Origin: an uncultured Verrucomicrobia subdivision 3 bacterium | GTDB lineage: Bacteria > Verrucomicrobiota > Verrucomicrobiia > Limisphaerales > UBA8199 | Direction of reading: 5' to 3' | DNA length: 62,837 nt | Assembly: GCA_903913865.1 (NCBI GenBank) | Contig: CAIWMU010000175.1 | Location: forward strand, 1-62,837 | Part shown: piece by piece, positions 8,261 through 16,753 of the stretch | Numbering within the stretch: the first letter of the stretch is position 1 | Layout: every line of letters begins with the position of its first letter | The notes under the pieces: generated by a model | The model's input: only the letters and a program-made list of their open reading frames with translations | The model's database searches: none | What the model was told of the DNA's origin: nothing | Program-made: the position numbers and the translations under genes

Positions 8261-8275
8261 CGATTCTTATGGACG

Positions 8276-8294
8276 GAGGGCATTGGTGCTGCAA
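8276..8294 (+). promoter_or_regulatory. Candidate sigma-54 (-24/-12) promoter for the beta-strand repeat protein
   Basis: GG at 8279-8280 and GC at 8291-8292 are separated by exactly ten bases, with the context GGGCAT...CTGCA. This fits the -24/-12 consensus in its invariant positions but not fully elsewhere. Predicted transcription would start near 8304, 31 bases before ATG 8335. An NtrC-type activator is encoded two genes on. Confidence 0.35.
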
Positions 8295-8334
8295 TAGTTT
8301 GACATTAACCAACGACAGTGAATAACTCTGGATT

Positions 8335-10407
8335 ATGAAGAAACTGTATATTTCGACCCTGGTTGCGTGCGGATTCACCCTTTGCAGTCCGGCGAGTGAT
8401 CTGGTCTGGCGGCCCTCGAGTGCCGTGTGGGATGCGGTCCAGGTGAACTGGATCCACAACATCAGTGCCCTGGGAACAGCCTTCACCCCCGGGGACAACG
8501 TGATTTTTGACGACGGCGGGAATGCCTTCACACAGGTGAAGCTGGTGGCCGGGATTTCGGCTGGAACAGTGCTTGTGGATGCGATTGGCGACTACACGTT
8601 CACGACGAATGTGGTCGGGGGCGGGATTTCCAGCCTGACATCCCTGACGAAGCGGGGTTCGGGCAAGCTGATTATTGACACGGACAACGGTTTTAGCGGG
8701 CCGACCACTATTGAGGGTGGGGTGCTGCAGATCGGGAATGGCATTGCCCGGGGGACACTGGGGAGCAGTTCCATCACGAACAACGCGGGACTGGTGGTGA
8801 GCCGGACGGGGATCCTGAACCTGACAAACACTCTTGGCGGAGGCGGGTGGCTGACCAATGCCCTGGCAGGCACGTTGCAGATCTCCGGGGTGAACAACAT
8901 GGCCGGGATCATCTCGGTGAACGCCGGAACCTTGCTCCTCTCGAATGCCCCTGCGGCCGGGAGTCCCACCGAGGTGCTGATCAATGCGACAGTCGGCACG
9001 GCCGGCACGCGGTTGCTTCTGGCCGGGGGGGTGACTTATCCGGTTGGCACCACGATCCGGTGCCTGGGAACCTCTTCTGCGGCGAACATGCGCTGCAACC
9101 TGCTCGGGAATCCCGGCTTCAACTCACTGAACGGGCCGATTTTTTGCAGTGGCGATGGCCTGGTGCAAGTCAATGGGAGCGGGGTGGGCGAATTCACGGT
9201 GGCCAGTTCGATCAATGCGAACCCGGCGGATGCGGCCCAGTTCAACGGACAGTTGTTCCTGCGGGGAACGGGGGTTGGCAAGCTGACGGGGCAGGTGACC
9301 CTGCCGGGGGCGTTCGTCAACAAGACAGATGCGGGAAGCTGGACGATTTCCTCGACCGGAAACTCCTGGTCCTCCACTTCGCTGGCGGTGGGACTGCTGC
9401 GTGTGGGTGCGGACAATGCGTTGCCCACGACCGTTGCCCTCCAGATGGGGCAGAATGTGGTGAATTCAGCGCTGGATCTGGGCGGATTCAATCAGCAGAT
9501 TGCCACCCTGAACAGTGCGGCGGGGACTCCCAGCCCGACGAACAGCATTGTGATTGGGAACAGCAGCACCACGAGCGATTCTGTGCTGACCATCAGTTCC
9601 GGCGGAGTATTTGCGGGTGTCATTCAGGATTCCATCTCGAACGGCACCCGGAAGGTGGGCCTCACGATTACGGGCGGAGCCCAGCAGTTGACCACGAACT
9701 GCACCTACAGCGGAAAGACCACCATTCTCGGTGGTGGTCTTTCGCTGGTGGGTGCGGGGAGCATCCCGAACACGGCCACGATCGACATTGCGACCGGGGC
9801 GGCGGTGGATGTGCGCTCGAAGTCGGATGCGACGCTCGCGCTGCAGGCCGCACAGACTCTGAAAGGCAACGGGGCTTTCAATGTGGTCGGGAACCTGAGC
9901 AGCCAGGGGACGATCGAATTGAAGTTGGACAAGACGGCCGGCACTCTCGCCAATGACAGCATCCGGAGCATTGTAAAGCTCACCTTGGGCGGCGCGCTCA
10001 AGCTGGTGTTGAGTGGCGATGCCTTGAGCGCGGGGGATTCATTCAAGCTGTTTGATGCAACGGAATATGCGGGCGCATTCACGAGCATCGTTCCCGCCAA
10101 TCCCGGCCCGGGCCTGAAGTGGAATCTGGGGAGCCTGGCGGTGGATGGCACGATCTCGGTGGAGGCGGGGGTCTCGCTGGATCCGATGAATATCACCACC
10201 GCCCTGATCGGTGGGAAGACGCAGTTGCAGATTTCCTGGCCGCTGGATCATCTGGGTTGGACGTTGCAGGCGCAGACGAACGGTTTGGGCACCGGGTTGA
10301 ACTCGAACTGGTTCGATGTGCCGGGATCGGCCACGAGCAATGAAGCGGTTCTTCCGGTTGATCCCGCGAACGGGAGTGTGTTCTTCCGCCTCCGTTACCA
10401 GCCCTGA
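8335..10407 (+). CDS. Autotransporter-associated beta-strand repeat (PATR) surface protein
   Basis: This 690-residue protein has a signal peptide (MKKLYISTLVACGF..., about 20 residues). Its low-complexity Gly/Thr/Asn/Ser body is typical of secreted beta-helix proteins. PATR-type repeats are recognisable, for example GFSGPTTIEGGVLQIG (about 119-134) and YSGKTTILGGGLSLVG (about 457-473). The C-terminus (LQISWPLDHLGWTLQAQTN... ending FFRLRYQP) is a conserved tail domain of such proteins; there is no PEP-CTERM tail and no autotransporter barrel. It is probably exported and surface-associated, with unknown ligand. It is flanked by a candidate sigma-54 promoter and a good terminator, so it appears monocistronic. 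Confidence 0.8.
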   Translation: MKKLYISTLVACGFTLCSPASDLVWRPSSAVWDAVQVNWIHNISALGTAFTPGDNVIFDDGGNAFTQVKLVAGISAGTVLVDAIGDYTFTTNVVGGGISSLTSLTKRGSGKLIIDTDNGFSGPTTIEGGVLQIGNGIARGTLGSSSITNNAGLVVSRTGILNLTNTLGGGGWLTNALAGTLQISGVNNMAGIISVNAGTLLLSNAPAAGSPTEVLINATVGTAGTRLLLAGGVTYPVGTTIRCLGTSSAANMRCNLLGNPGFNSLNGPIFCSGDGLVQVNGSGVGEFTVASSINANPADAAQFNGQLFLRGTGVGKLTGQVTLPGAFVNKTDAGSWTISSTGNSWSSTSLAVGLLRVGADNALPTTVALQMGQNVVNSALDLGGFNQQIATLNSAAGTPSPTNSIVIGNSSTTSDSVLTISSGGVFAGVIQDSISNGTRKVGLTITGGAQQLTTNCTYSGKTTILGGGLSLVGAGSIPNTATIDIATGAAVDVRSKSDATLALQAAQTLKGNGAFNVVGNLSSQGTIELKLDKTAGTLANDSIRSIVKLTLGGALKLVLSGDALSAGDSFKLFDATEYAGAFTSIVPANPGPGLKWNLGSLAVDGTISVEAGVSLDPMNITTALIGGKTQLQISWPLDHLGWTLQAQTNGLGTGLNSNWFDVPGSATSNEAVLPVDPANGSVFFRLRYQP

Positions 10408-10455
10408 TCCGTTCTTAGGATTTTAGCTGCCAGCAGACCCTGGAGGTGTCTTGGC

Positions 10456-10491
10456 GCTGTCGGGATGTGTCCCGGCAGCGTCATTTTCTTT
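10456..10491 (+). terminator. Rho-independent terminator of the beta-strand repeat gene
   Basis: GCTGTCGGGA (10456-10465) pairs with TCCCGGCAGC (10470-10479) through ten base pairs including one G-U, with a four-base loop, followed by tcattttcttt. Confidence 0.75.
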
Positions 10492-10510
10492 GTGGGGAGG
10501 GGGGATGGGA

Positions 10511-10536
10511 GAATTACGAATTAAAAATTAAGAATT
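10511..10536. repeat. AT-rich dispersed motif, copy 2
   Basis: Near-identical to the block at 4861-4889, sharing aattaaaaatta and taagaattg. Intergenic; no function can be assigned. Confidence 0.5.
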
Positions 10537-10570
10537 GGGGCGGAGGAGGGCGTTGACCGATATGCCGCGA

Positions 10571-10626
10571 AGGGGACAGTGCGGTTACTTTTTTTACACG
10601 ACAAAAAAAGTGAGAGCTGACCCCAT
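10571..10626. repeat. REP-like imperfect palindrome
   Basis: ACTTTTTTT (10587-10595) and AAAAAAAGT (10603-10611) are perfect arms around a seven-base loop. The symmetry extends outward to GGGGACAG at the left and CTGACCCC at the right. The GGGGTCAGnTCTCA word formed by the right arm recurs in the elements at 62392-62443. The layout resembles REP palindromes mobilised by REP-associated tyrosine transposases, although none is present here. Confidence 0.5.
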
Positions 10627-10706
10627 TCGCCCGGGTGTCAATTGACTGTTGTTTTGAGGCTGTTCCAAGGATAACCTGAGCGTGCTAAAGATTTGTTCCG
10701 GGCAAG

Positions 10707-12086
10707 ATGACGACACCGACATTATTGATAGTGGATGACGAGAAGACGACGCGCGACGGGTTGCGCGCGGCGTTGGAGGATCGTTATGACGTGTTTGTTG
10801 CCGAAGACCCGAAAATGGCGATAGAACTGCTGGAGAAGGACCATTTTGATGTCCTGCTGACCGATTTCCGGCTCCCGAACCAGGACGGGATGAACATCAT
10901 CAAACGGGCTAAATCGCTTTCACGGCCGCCGATTTGCATTTTGATGACGGCCTACGGGTCTGAGGAACTGGCGGTTGAGGCGATGAAGCATGGGGCGGAT
11001 GATTACATCGCGAAGGGGCGGATGCAGATTGAGGAGCTGGAGTTGCGGATATCGCGGCACCTGCGCCAGAGGGTTCTGGAGGTTGAGAATGTTTCCCTGC
11101 GGCAGCAGTTGGACTCCCGGTTTGGGATGGAGAACATCATAGGGGAGGCTCCTGCGATGCGGGAGGTTCTGGATGTGGTGCAGCAGGTGGCCCCCTCGCG
11201 AGCGACGGTGCTGCTGCTTGGGGAAAGCGGCACTGGCAAGGAGATGATTGCCAAGGTGATCCACCGGCTGAGCCCCCGGTCGCAGCAGCCGATGGTGAGC
11301 GTTCATTGTGCGGCTCTCTCGGCCACGCTGTTGGAGAGCGAGTTGTTCGGCCATGAGAAGGGGGCCTTCACGGGAGCCCACGAGCGGAGGATCGGGAGGT
11401 TTGAGCAGGCGCAGGGGGGGACGCTGTTTCTGGATGAAATCGGGGAGATTGATGCATCGATCCAGGTGAAGCTGTTGCGTTTTTTGGGGGAGCGGACCTT
11501 TGAGAGGGTGGGATCAAACAAGACCATCAGTGCGGATGTGCGGCTGGTTGCGGCGACGAACCGGAATCTGGACGAGATGGTGAAGGCCGGCACGTTCCGG
11601 GAGGATTTGTTTTTCCGGTTGCGGGTTGTGGAGATCCGGTTGCCGGGGTTGCGGGAGCGGCGGGAGGATGTGCCGTTGCTGGCGCAGAGTTTTCTGCAGG
11701 AATTTGCGGCGGAAAACGGGAAGAGTGTAAACAGCTTCACATCCGAGGCGGTGGATCTGCTGACTAGGCATGACTGGCCGGGGAACGTCCGGGAGCTGCG
11801 GACCGCGATCGAGCATGCGGTGGTGTTGTGCCGTGGCGAGCGTATTTCGGCCCGGGATCTGCCCCCATCGGTCCGCACGCGGCCGGAGGAGGCGGCCGCG
11901 CTGCCTGTGGCGGCGCCGGTGGCCGTGGTTGAGAACACACTTTCAGTTCTGGAAAACGAGAAGCAACTCATCATTCGAGCCTTGAAGGAGTCGGATGGGA
12001 ACCGCACACTGGCGGCGGAGAAACTCGGGATGAGCCGGAGAAGTCTGCACCGCAAGTTGCACCGGTTTCAGTTGGACGATTTTTAA
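10707..12086 (+). CDS. NtrC-family sigma-54-dependent response regulator
   Basis: This is a 459-residue three-domain activator. The receiver (1-120) has VDDE and the phosphoacceptor in LLTDFRLPNQDG (Asp 53). The usual KP after beta-5 is replaced by AKGRMQ. The AAA+ domain (about 140-375) has Walker A GESGTGKE, the GAFTGA loop near 218-223 that contacts sigma-54, and Walker B LFLDEIGE. A Fis-type HTH closes the protein (NRTLAAEKLGMSRRSLHRKL). It resembles regulators found next to exosortase/EPS loci. The next gene, a membrane glycosyltransferase, starts four bases after its stop, so the two are co-transcribed. Its cognate kinase is not adjacent. Confidence 0.87.
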   Translation: MTTPTLLIVDDEKTTRDGLRAALEDRYDVFVAEDPKMAIELLEKDHFDVLLTDFRLPNQDGMNIIKRAKSLSRPPICILMTAYGSEELAVEAMKHGADDYIAKGRMQIEELELRISRHLRQRVLEVENVSLRQQLDSRFGMENIIGEAPAMREVLDVVQQVAPSRATVLLLGESGTGKEMIAKVIHRLSPRSQQPMVSVHCAALSATLLESELFGHEKGAFTGAHERRIGRFEQAQGGTLFLDEIGEIDASIQVKLLRFLGERTFERVGSNKTISADVRLVAATNRNLDEMVKAGTFREDLFFRLRVVEIRLPGLRERREDVPLLAQSFLQEFAAENGKSVNSFTSEAVDLLTRHDWPGNVRELRTAIEHAVVLCRGERISARDLPPSVRTRPEEAAALPVAAPVAVVENTLSVLENEKQLIIRALKESDGNRTLAAEKLGMSRRSLHRKLHRFQLDDF

Positions 12087-12090
12087 TACT

Positions 12091-13947
12091 ATGATCACAA
12101 CGCAGGATGTCGTACATAAGTTTGAGGTGGGCGGCAGCGGCAAAGTCCGGCTGGCGATGATTCTGCTGGCGCTGGCGTTGACGAGCGTGGGCTACAACTG
12201 GTTCAGCTACAGGAACATGGCCACGCAGGAGGCGATGGATTCCGCCCAGCTGGCCCGGAACATCTCCGAGGGGAAGGGTTTTTCGACCCAGTTTATCCGA
12301 CCCTACTCCATAGCCCTGGTGAAGAAGCAGCGGTTTTCCAAGGCGGGGACTGCGGATGATCTTGCGCTTCTAAAGGGGGATCATCCGGATATCAGCAACC
12401 CGCCCCTTTATCCCCTGATGCTTGCGGGGTTCATGAAGGTGCTGCCTTTCAGGTATGACATTCCGCGAACACCCAGCGGGATTTGGGGTGGGGATGGGGT
12501 GAAGTTGCGCGACCAGCCGGACTTTCTGATATCACTGATCAACCAGGTGATCTTCCTAGTTTGCATTTTCATCGTTTACCGGCTGGGGAAGAGATTATTC
12601 GATGAACTTGCCGCCTACTTCTGTGCATTGATCATGCTGGGCACCGAGGTGTTCTGGAAGTTTTCGGTCACGGGGCTATCGACGATGCTGTTGATGCTGC
12701 TGTTTCTCGGGGTGGTCTGGATGATTGTGCTGGTGGAGGAGGAGGGTCGGGAGCCGAAGCATGGTCCTGGCAGGCTTTTGGTTTATGCGGCGCTGGCGGG
12801 GCTCTTCGTTGGGATGTGCGGGATGACACGCTATTCGTTCCTGTGGATGATCGTGCCGGTGACGGCGTTTCTGGCCGCCTGGGGAGGCAACCGCCGCTGG
12901 ATCAGTTGCTGCGTTGCGATTGCGGTCTTTCTCGGGGTCAGCACCCCCTGGATGGCGCGGAATTTCATGGTGTCGGGATTGCCCTTCGGGACAGCGACCT
13001 ACACGGTGGTCGACAACGCGCAGGCGAGTTCCAAATACATTGAATACCGTCTGCAGCGGTCTCTGGAGCCGAATCCGGAATTTTCCCCGGGTGTGATTCT
13101 TGCGAAGCTGGTGCGTCACCTGAGGGGTGTTGTGTCGAACGATGTGCCGAAGTTCGCGGGGAGCTGGGTGGCGGGGCTTTTCCTGCTGGCCTTGATGATG
13201 AACTTCCGGAGTCCTGCCATCAGCCGATTAAGGATTTTCATGGCCGGGGCACTGGCCTTTATGATGCTCATCCAAGCCTTGGGCAAGACGCAGCTTTCCG
13301 AGGACATGCCGGAGTTTAATTCCGAAAATCTCCTGGTGGTGCTGGCGCCCCTGGTGATCCTGTTCGGTGTGGCGATGTTCTTCACGCTTCTGGATGCGAT
13401 TGAACTGCCGATTCCAGAGCTGCGAAACGTCATTCTGGTGTGCTTCGGCCTGCTGCTCTGCCTGCCGATGCTGCTGACGCTTCTGCCGCCCCGGGCCACC
13501 TATCCGCTGGTCTATCCGCCCTACTATCCGCCCCAGTTCCAGGCCGCATCCACCTACACCAAGCCGAACGAACTGACAATGTGCGACGTGCCTTGGGCGA
13601 TGGCCTGGTATGGCCATCGGCAGTGTGTGTGGACGCCCGCCTACGGGCATTCCGATTTCTTCACCATCCATGACAACATGAAGCCTGTGGATCTTTTGCT
13701 CCTGACGAGGCAGGCGGTGGATGCGAAGATCTGGTCACAGATGCTGGAAGGCACTGAAAGGACGTTCGGAACGCTCATGATGAACCAGCTGGCCGCCCCT
13801 CCCGATCCTGCGGATCAGAAGTGGCCCAAGAAAATCGAACTGCCGATTGCGCGGGTGGATGGAAAGAGGAGCTTCCTCCCGTTTGGATGGTGGCAGGAGG
13901 GTTGGCATGAATTCTTCATGCTGACGACCCGCAAAGTCCCGCTGTGA
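12091..13947 (+). CDS. Polytopic membrane protein, glycosyltransferase family 39-like
   Basis: This 618-residue protein has an N-terminal membrane segment (about 20-38) followed by a periplasmic loop. The loop carries EAMDSAQLARNISEGKGF, an acidic loop-1 motif resembling that of dolichyl/undecaprenyl-phosphate sugar transferases (GT39/ArnT/PMT fold). About ten further hydrophobic segments follow, then a soluble C-terminal domain from about residue 470. Such proteins move a sugar from a lipid carrier to a periplasmic acceptor; the acceptor here is unknown. It follows the NtrC-type regulator by four bases and is followed by a hairpin at 13980-14004. Confidence 0.65.
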   Translation: MITTQDVVHKFEVGGSGKVRLAMILLALALTSVGYNWFSYRNMATQEAMDSAQLARNISEGKGFSTQFIRPYSIALVKKQRFSKAGTADDLALLKGDHPDISNPPLYPLMLAGFMKVLPFRYDIPRTPSGIWGGDGVKLRDQPDFLISLINQVIFLVCIFIVYRLGKRLFDELAAYFCALIMLGTEVFWKFSVTGLSTMLLMLLFLGVVWMIVLVEEEGREPKHGPGRLLVYAALAGLFVGMCGMTRYSFLWMIVPVTAFLAAWGGNRRWISCCVAIAVFLGVSTPWMARNFMVSGLPFGTATYTVVDNAQASSKYIEYRLQRSLEPNPEFSPGVILAKLVRHLRGVVSNDVPKFAGSWVAGLFLLALMMNFRSPAISRLRIFMAGALAFMMLIQALGKTQLSEDMPEFNSENLLVVLAPLVILFGVAMFFTLLDAIELPIPELRNVILVCFGLLLCLPMLLTLLPPRATYPLVYPPYYPPQFQAASTYTKPNELTMCDVPWAMAWYGHRQCVWTPAYGHSDFFTIHDNMKPVDLLLLTRQAVDAKIWSQMLEGTERTFGTLMMNQLAAPPDPADQKWPKKIELPIARVDGKRSFLPFGWWQEGWHEFFMLTTRKVPL

Positions 13948-13979
13948 TGGATGGGGCGGGTGGGGAGAGCGGAGTTTGA

Positions 13980-14004
13980 CCCCGGCACGGTTTTCCGGCC
14001 GGGG
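13980..14004. terminator. Hairpin between convergent genes
   Basis: CCCCGGC (13980-13986) and GCCGGGG (13998-14004) form seven G-C-rich pairs, with TTTT in the loop. It lies between the stops of the GT39-like gene and the ROK kinase and could serve both directions. No clear U tract follows. Confidence 0.4.
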
Positions 14005-14015
14005 GGAATGGGGGT

Positions 14016-15002
14016 TCAGGGCTTGGCGTTGCGCCGTGCCAGCACGGCACCGCCGGTGATTCCGGCGTTATCCCCCAGATCAGAGGCGACGATTTCGACG
14101 CCCCGCATGCTGCCGGCCATGGCGTAATCCCTCGCGGTTTCGACGATCACACTCATCATCTCATCCTGCAACGCCTCCATGACGCCTCCCCCAAGGACGA
14201 CGACCTCCGGATTGAGGATATTGATGATGTTGGCAGTGGCGATGCCGATGTATTCAGCGGCCTCCTCAACCACTTTGTCCACGAACTTGTCCCCCTTGCG
14301 GATGGCTTTGCGGAGGTCCCCGCTGCGGAGGTCGGTGAGGTCCGGCCCGAGCATCTCGGTGAGGATGGTTTTCTGGCCCGCTTTGACGGCGTTCTTGATC
14401 TGCTGGAACATGGCTGTGCGGCTGGCGAGGGCTTCGAAGCAGCCCTTGTTGCCGCAGCCGCATTTGGGACCGTTGATGTCGAGGACCATGTGGCCGATCT
14501 CTCCCGCCGTATGGCCTGCGCCGCCGTAGAGTTCGCCATTGATGATGATCCCGCCGCCGATGCCGGTGCCGACGAAGATGCCGACCATGCTACTGGGCTT
14601 TGACTTCAACTCCGCCGCATAGACTCCGAGAGCACCGATATTGCAGTCATTTTCGACAAAGACCGGGATGCCAAGAAGCTTTTCGAGTTCCTTTTTGAGG
14701 GGGATGTCCTTCCACCCCTCCATGTTGGGTGCGAAGATAACGGTGCCCTCGGCAGAGTTGACGGAACCGGGCGCGCCGATGCCGATGGCTGAAACCTGTT
14801 TCAGGCTGAGATCTGCCTCATCCACGGCATCCTGAACGCAGCGGGCGATCCGCTCAATGACCTTTGCCACGCCGCGCTGGGGTTTTGTGCTCAGCTTTGC
14901 CGCAGTGACACACTCGAGTGAGTTGTTGAAAATGCCGGCCAGGATTTTGGTGCCACCAAGATCCACTCCAACGACGTAATCTTTGATGTTCGCTTCAGCC
15001 AT
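14016..15002 (-). CDS. glcK: ROK-family glucokinase
   Basis: This 328-residue sugar kinase starts at MAEANIKDY; the frame extends 15 codons further but without a conserved sequence. The phosphate-binding motif is VGVDLGGTKILAG near the N-terminus. The ROK signature follows (GTGIGGGIIINGELYGGAGHTAGEIGHM, cited here in outline), with the zinc-binding CGCGNKGCFEA. The catalytic Asp is in VENDCNIGA. It most likely phosphorylates glucose in the cytoplasm with ATP; a different hexose or N-acetylated sugar is possible, as ROK specificity is hard to read from sequence. It is monocistronic and convergent with the upstream plus-strand gene. Confidence 0.85.
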   Translation of the reverse strand: MAEANIKDYVVGVDLGGTKILAGIFNNSLECVTAAKLSTKPQRGVAKVIERIARCVQDAVDEADLSLKQVSAIGIGAPGSVNSAEGTVIFAPNMEGWKDIPLKKELEKLLGIPVFVENDCNIGALGVYAAELKSKPSSMVGIFVGTGIGGGIIINGELYGGAGHTAGEIGHMVLDINGPKCGCGNKGCFEALASRTAMFQQIKNAVKAGQKTILTEMLGPDLTDLRSGDLRKAIRKGDKFVDKVVEEAAEYIGIATANIINILNPEVVVLGGGVMEALQDEMMSVIVETARDYAMAGSMRGVEIVASDLGDNAGITGGAVLARRNAKP

Positions 15003-15111
15003 AAAAATTGCTCCAGCATCCACCCGCGCGTCCGCGCATTCAATCAACAGGCGTGAACCTCGGGGGCGGGCTTATCTGATCAGAAACCGATGTCGTGCGC
15101 AACGATCTTTC

Positions 15112-15861
15112 TTATGAGGAGTGGGTGGCGACCAGTTTTCCGGCCAGCACGGCCTCAATCCGCTTCTGGAGATCGGAGTTGATGGCATCTGCGGAGCGGC
15201 TTCCATCAATGATGGTGAACCCGTAGGTGGCCTGCATCTGGCGAAAGACTTTTTGGACGGCGGTCTGGTATTTCATGAAGCTGTCGAACATGTCGCGGGA
15301 GAGGCCCAGATCCATGCCGCTCTCCCAATAGTCGAGGGCGGTGTTTTTCTCGAAGCAGCGCTGGACGAGTTCCTCGGGGGGGACGTTGAGGTAAAAGACT
15401 GCATCCGGCTCGATGGCGATGCCGTAGAGATTCCGCAGCCAGGCGGGATCCATGCCCCGGACCATGTCGCGGGCCATGAGGGTGTAGATGTAGCGGTCGG
15501 CCAGGACGATGAACCCGGCCTTCAAGGCGGGGAGGATCATGTTTTCGACCTGGTCGGCAAAGTCGGTGGCGTAGAAGAGGCTGAGGGTGGTGCGGCTGAG
15601 GATGTTGCCCTGCTGGGCCCGTTCCAGCTCCTCGCTGACGAGGGTGGACCGTTTGAGACCGACCTGCACGGTGGCGTGGCCGCAGCCCTCGAGCCATTCC
15701 GTGAGGCGGACAATCTGGGTGGACCGGCCCGAGCCATCGGCACCCTCGACCACGATCAGCCGTCCGGCGACGTTTTCAAGTTCGGCACCCGGGATGCCGT
15801 GGCCGTAGAAGCGGCGTTTGGTAGGGGACGGGACGACGATCTGCTCCTTGTTGCGTTTCAT
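15112..15861 (-). CDS. Thymidylate kinase-like protein, paralogue B
   Basis: This 249-residue P-loop kinase begins at ATG 15861, which overlaps the stop of paralogue A (ATGA). The P-loop is GADGSGRSTQ, with Arg where Lys normally binds the beta-phosphate region (GxDGSGKST). It keeps DRYIYTLMARDMVRGMDPAW, the lid/TMP-binding region of thymidylate kinase homologues. It is longer than standard Tmk (about 205 residues), with a charged N-terminal lead of 30 residues. The coupled pair suggests a hetero-oligomer or divergent specificity. Whether B is catalytically active is uncertain because of the P-loop Lys-to-Arg change. Confidence 0.75.
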   Translation of the reverse strand: MKRNKEQIVVPSPTKRRFYGHGIPGAELENVAGRLIVVEGADGSGRSTQIVRLTEWLEGCGHATVQVGLKRSTLVSEELERAQQGNILSRTTLSLFYATDFADQVENMILPALKAGFIVLADRYIYTLMARDMVRGMDPAWLRNLYGIAIEPDAVFYLNVPPEELVQRCFEKNTALDYWESGMDLGLSRDMFDSFMKYQTAVQKVFRQMQATYGFTIIDGSRSADAINSDLQKRIEAVLAGKLVATHSS

Positions 15862-16607
15862 GATTCCGATTCGGCAGAGATGGTTTTTGGGGAGGGCCTG
15901 CGCGGGGCGGGCGGCGAGGGGCGGCGTCCATCGGCGCGTTTGAAGCTGTCCAGATCCAGCTTGTTGCTCAACAACTGACGGACCAGCACCTGTTGTTTCT
16001 CGACGAGTTGATTGGCATCCACCACGTGGAAGCCGAATTCGGTGCTCATGGCGAGGTATTGTTCCAGAATCCGACCCTGGAAGATCCGGAAGCTCTCGTA
16101 GGGATCGGTGGAAAGGTGAAGGTCCATTCCCGCCTCGAAGTATTTGAGCTGGGGCCGGCCTTCCAAAATGCGGTTGAGGGAGACCTCGAGATCGGCCTTG
16201 AAAAAGAAGGTCAGGTCGGGAAGGGCTGCGAAGTTGTAGAGGCCGCGCACCCATTCCGGGGGGCAGCCGCGCACGACATCCCGGGCGAAGGCGGTGTAGA
16301 TGTAGCGGTCGCACAGGACGAGGAATCCGGCGCGCAGCAGGGGGACGAGGTGGCGCTCGTAGCGATCGGCGAAATCGGTGGCGTGGATGAGGCTGAAGGT
16401 GGTGGGGGTGAGGAGTTCACGCTTCTTGCCCTTGCTGGTGGCGGATTTGACCAGTTCGGAGGAATTCCACTCGCTGAAGTAAACTTTCAAGCCCTGCAAC
16501 TCAAGCCAGCGCTTGAGCAGGTAGATCTGGGTCGATTTCCCGGAGCCATCCAGACCCTCCACAGCCACGAGGCGACCCGGAAATTTCTGTTCGGCAAACG
16601 TCTTCAT
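15858..16607 (-). CDS. tmk: Thymidylate kinase-like protein, paralogue A
   Basis: This 249-residue kinase has a canonical P-loop GLDGSGKSTQ (about 14-23), LIHATDFADRYE, the DRYIYTAFARDVVRG motif and a C-terminal Pro/Arg-rich tail. The family phosphorylates dTMP to dTDP. Start MKTFAEQ (16607) is chosen because the P-loop then sits at the usual distance from the N-terminus; MGKQ at 16637 is an alternative and neither has a clear ribosome-binding site. It is the first gene of a two-gene unit with paralogue B. The tail and the length exceed those of housekeeping Tmk, so a separate specialised role is possible. Confidence 0.78.
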   Translation of the reverse strand: MKTFAEQKFPGRLVAVEGLDGSGKSTQIYLLKRWLELQGLKVYFSEWNSSELVKSATSKGKKRELLTPTTFSLIHATDFADRYERHLVPLLRAGFLVLCDRYIYTAFARDVVRGCPPEWVRGLYNFAALPDLTFFFKADLEVSLNRILEGRPQLKYFEAGMDLHLSTDPYESFRIFQGRILEQYLAMSTEFGFHVVDANQLVEKQQVLVRQLLSNKLDLDSFKRADGRRPSPPAPRRPSPKTISAESES

Positions 16608-16753
16608 TCTCGGGGCAGAGGGTATTTGCTTCCCCATGGAAAACAACTGCCTTTTGTGTGGATGCGGGGTGCTTCTGCGGGATGACCAGCGGGGTGTGTG
16701 GCGCGGTTCACTTTTGCTTCCCAAACGGGCGGTGGCGCATTAGGCTGCGACAC

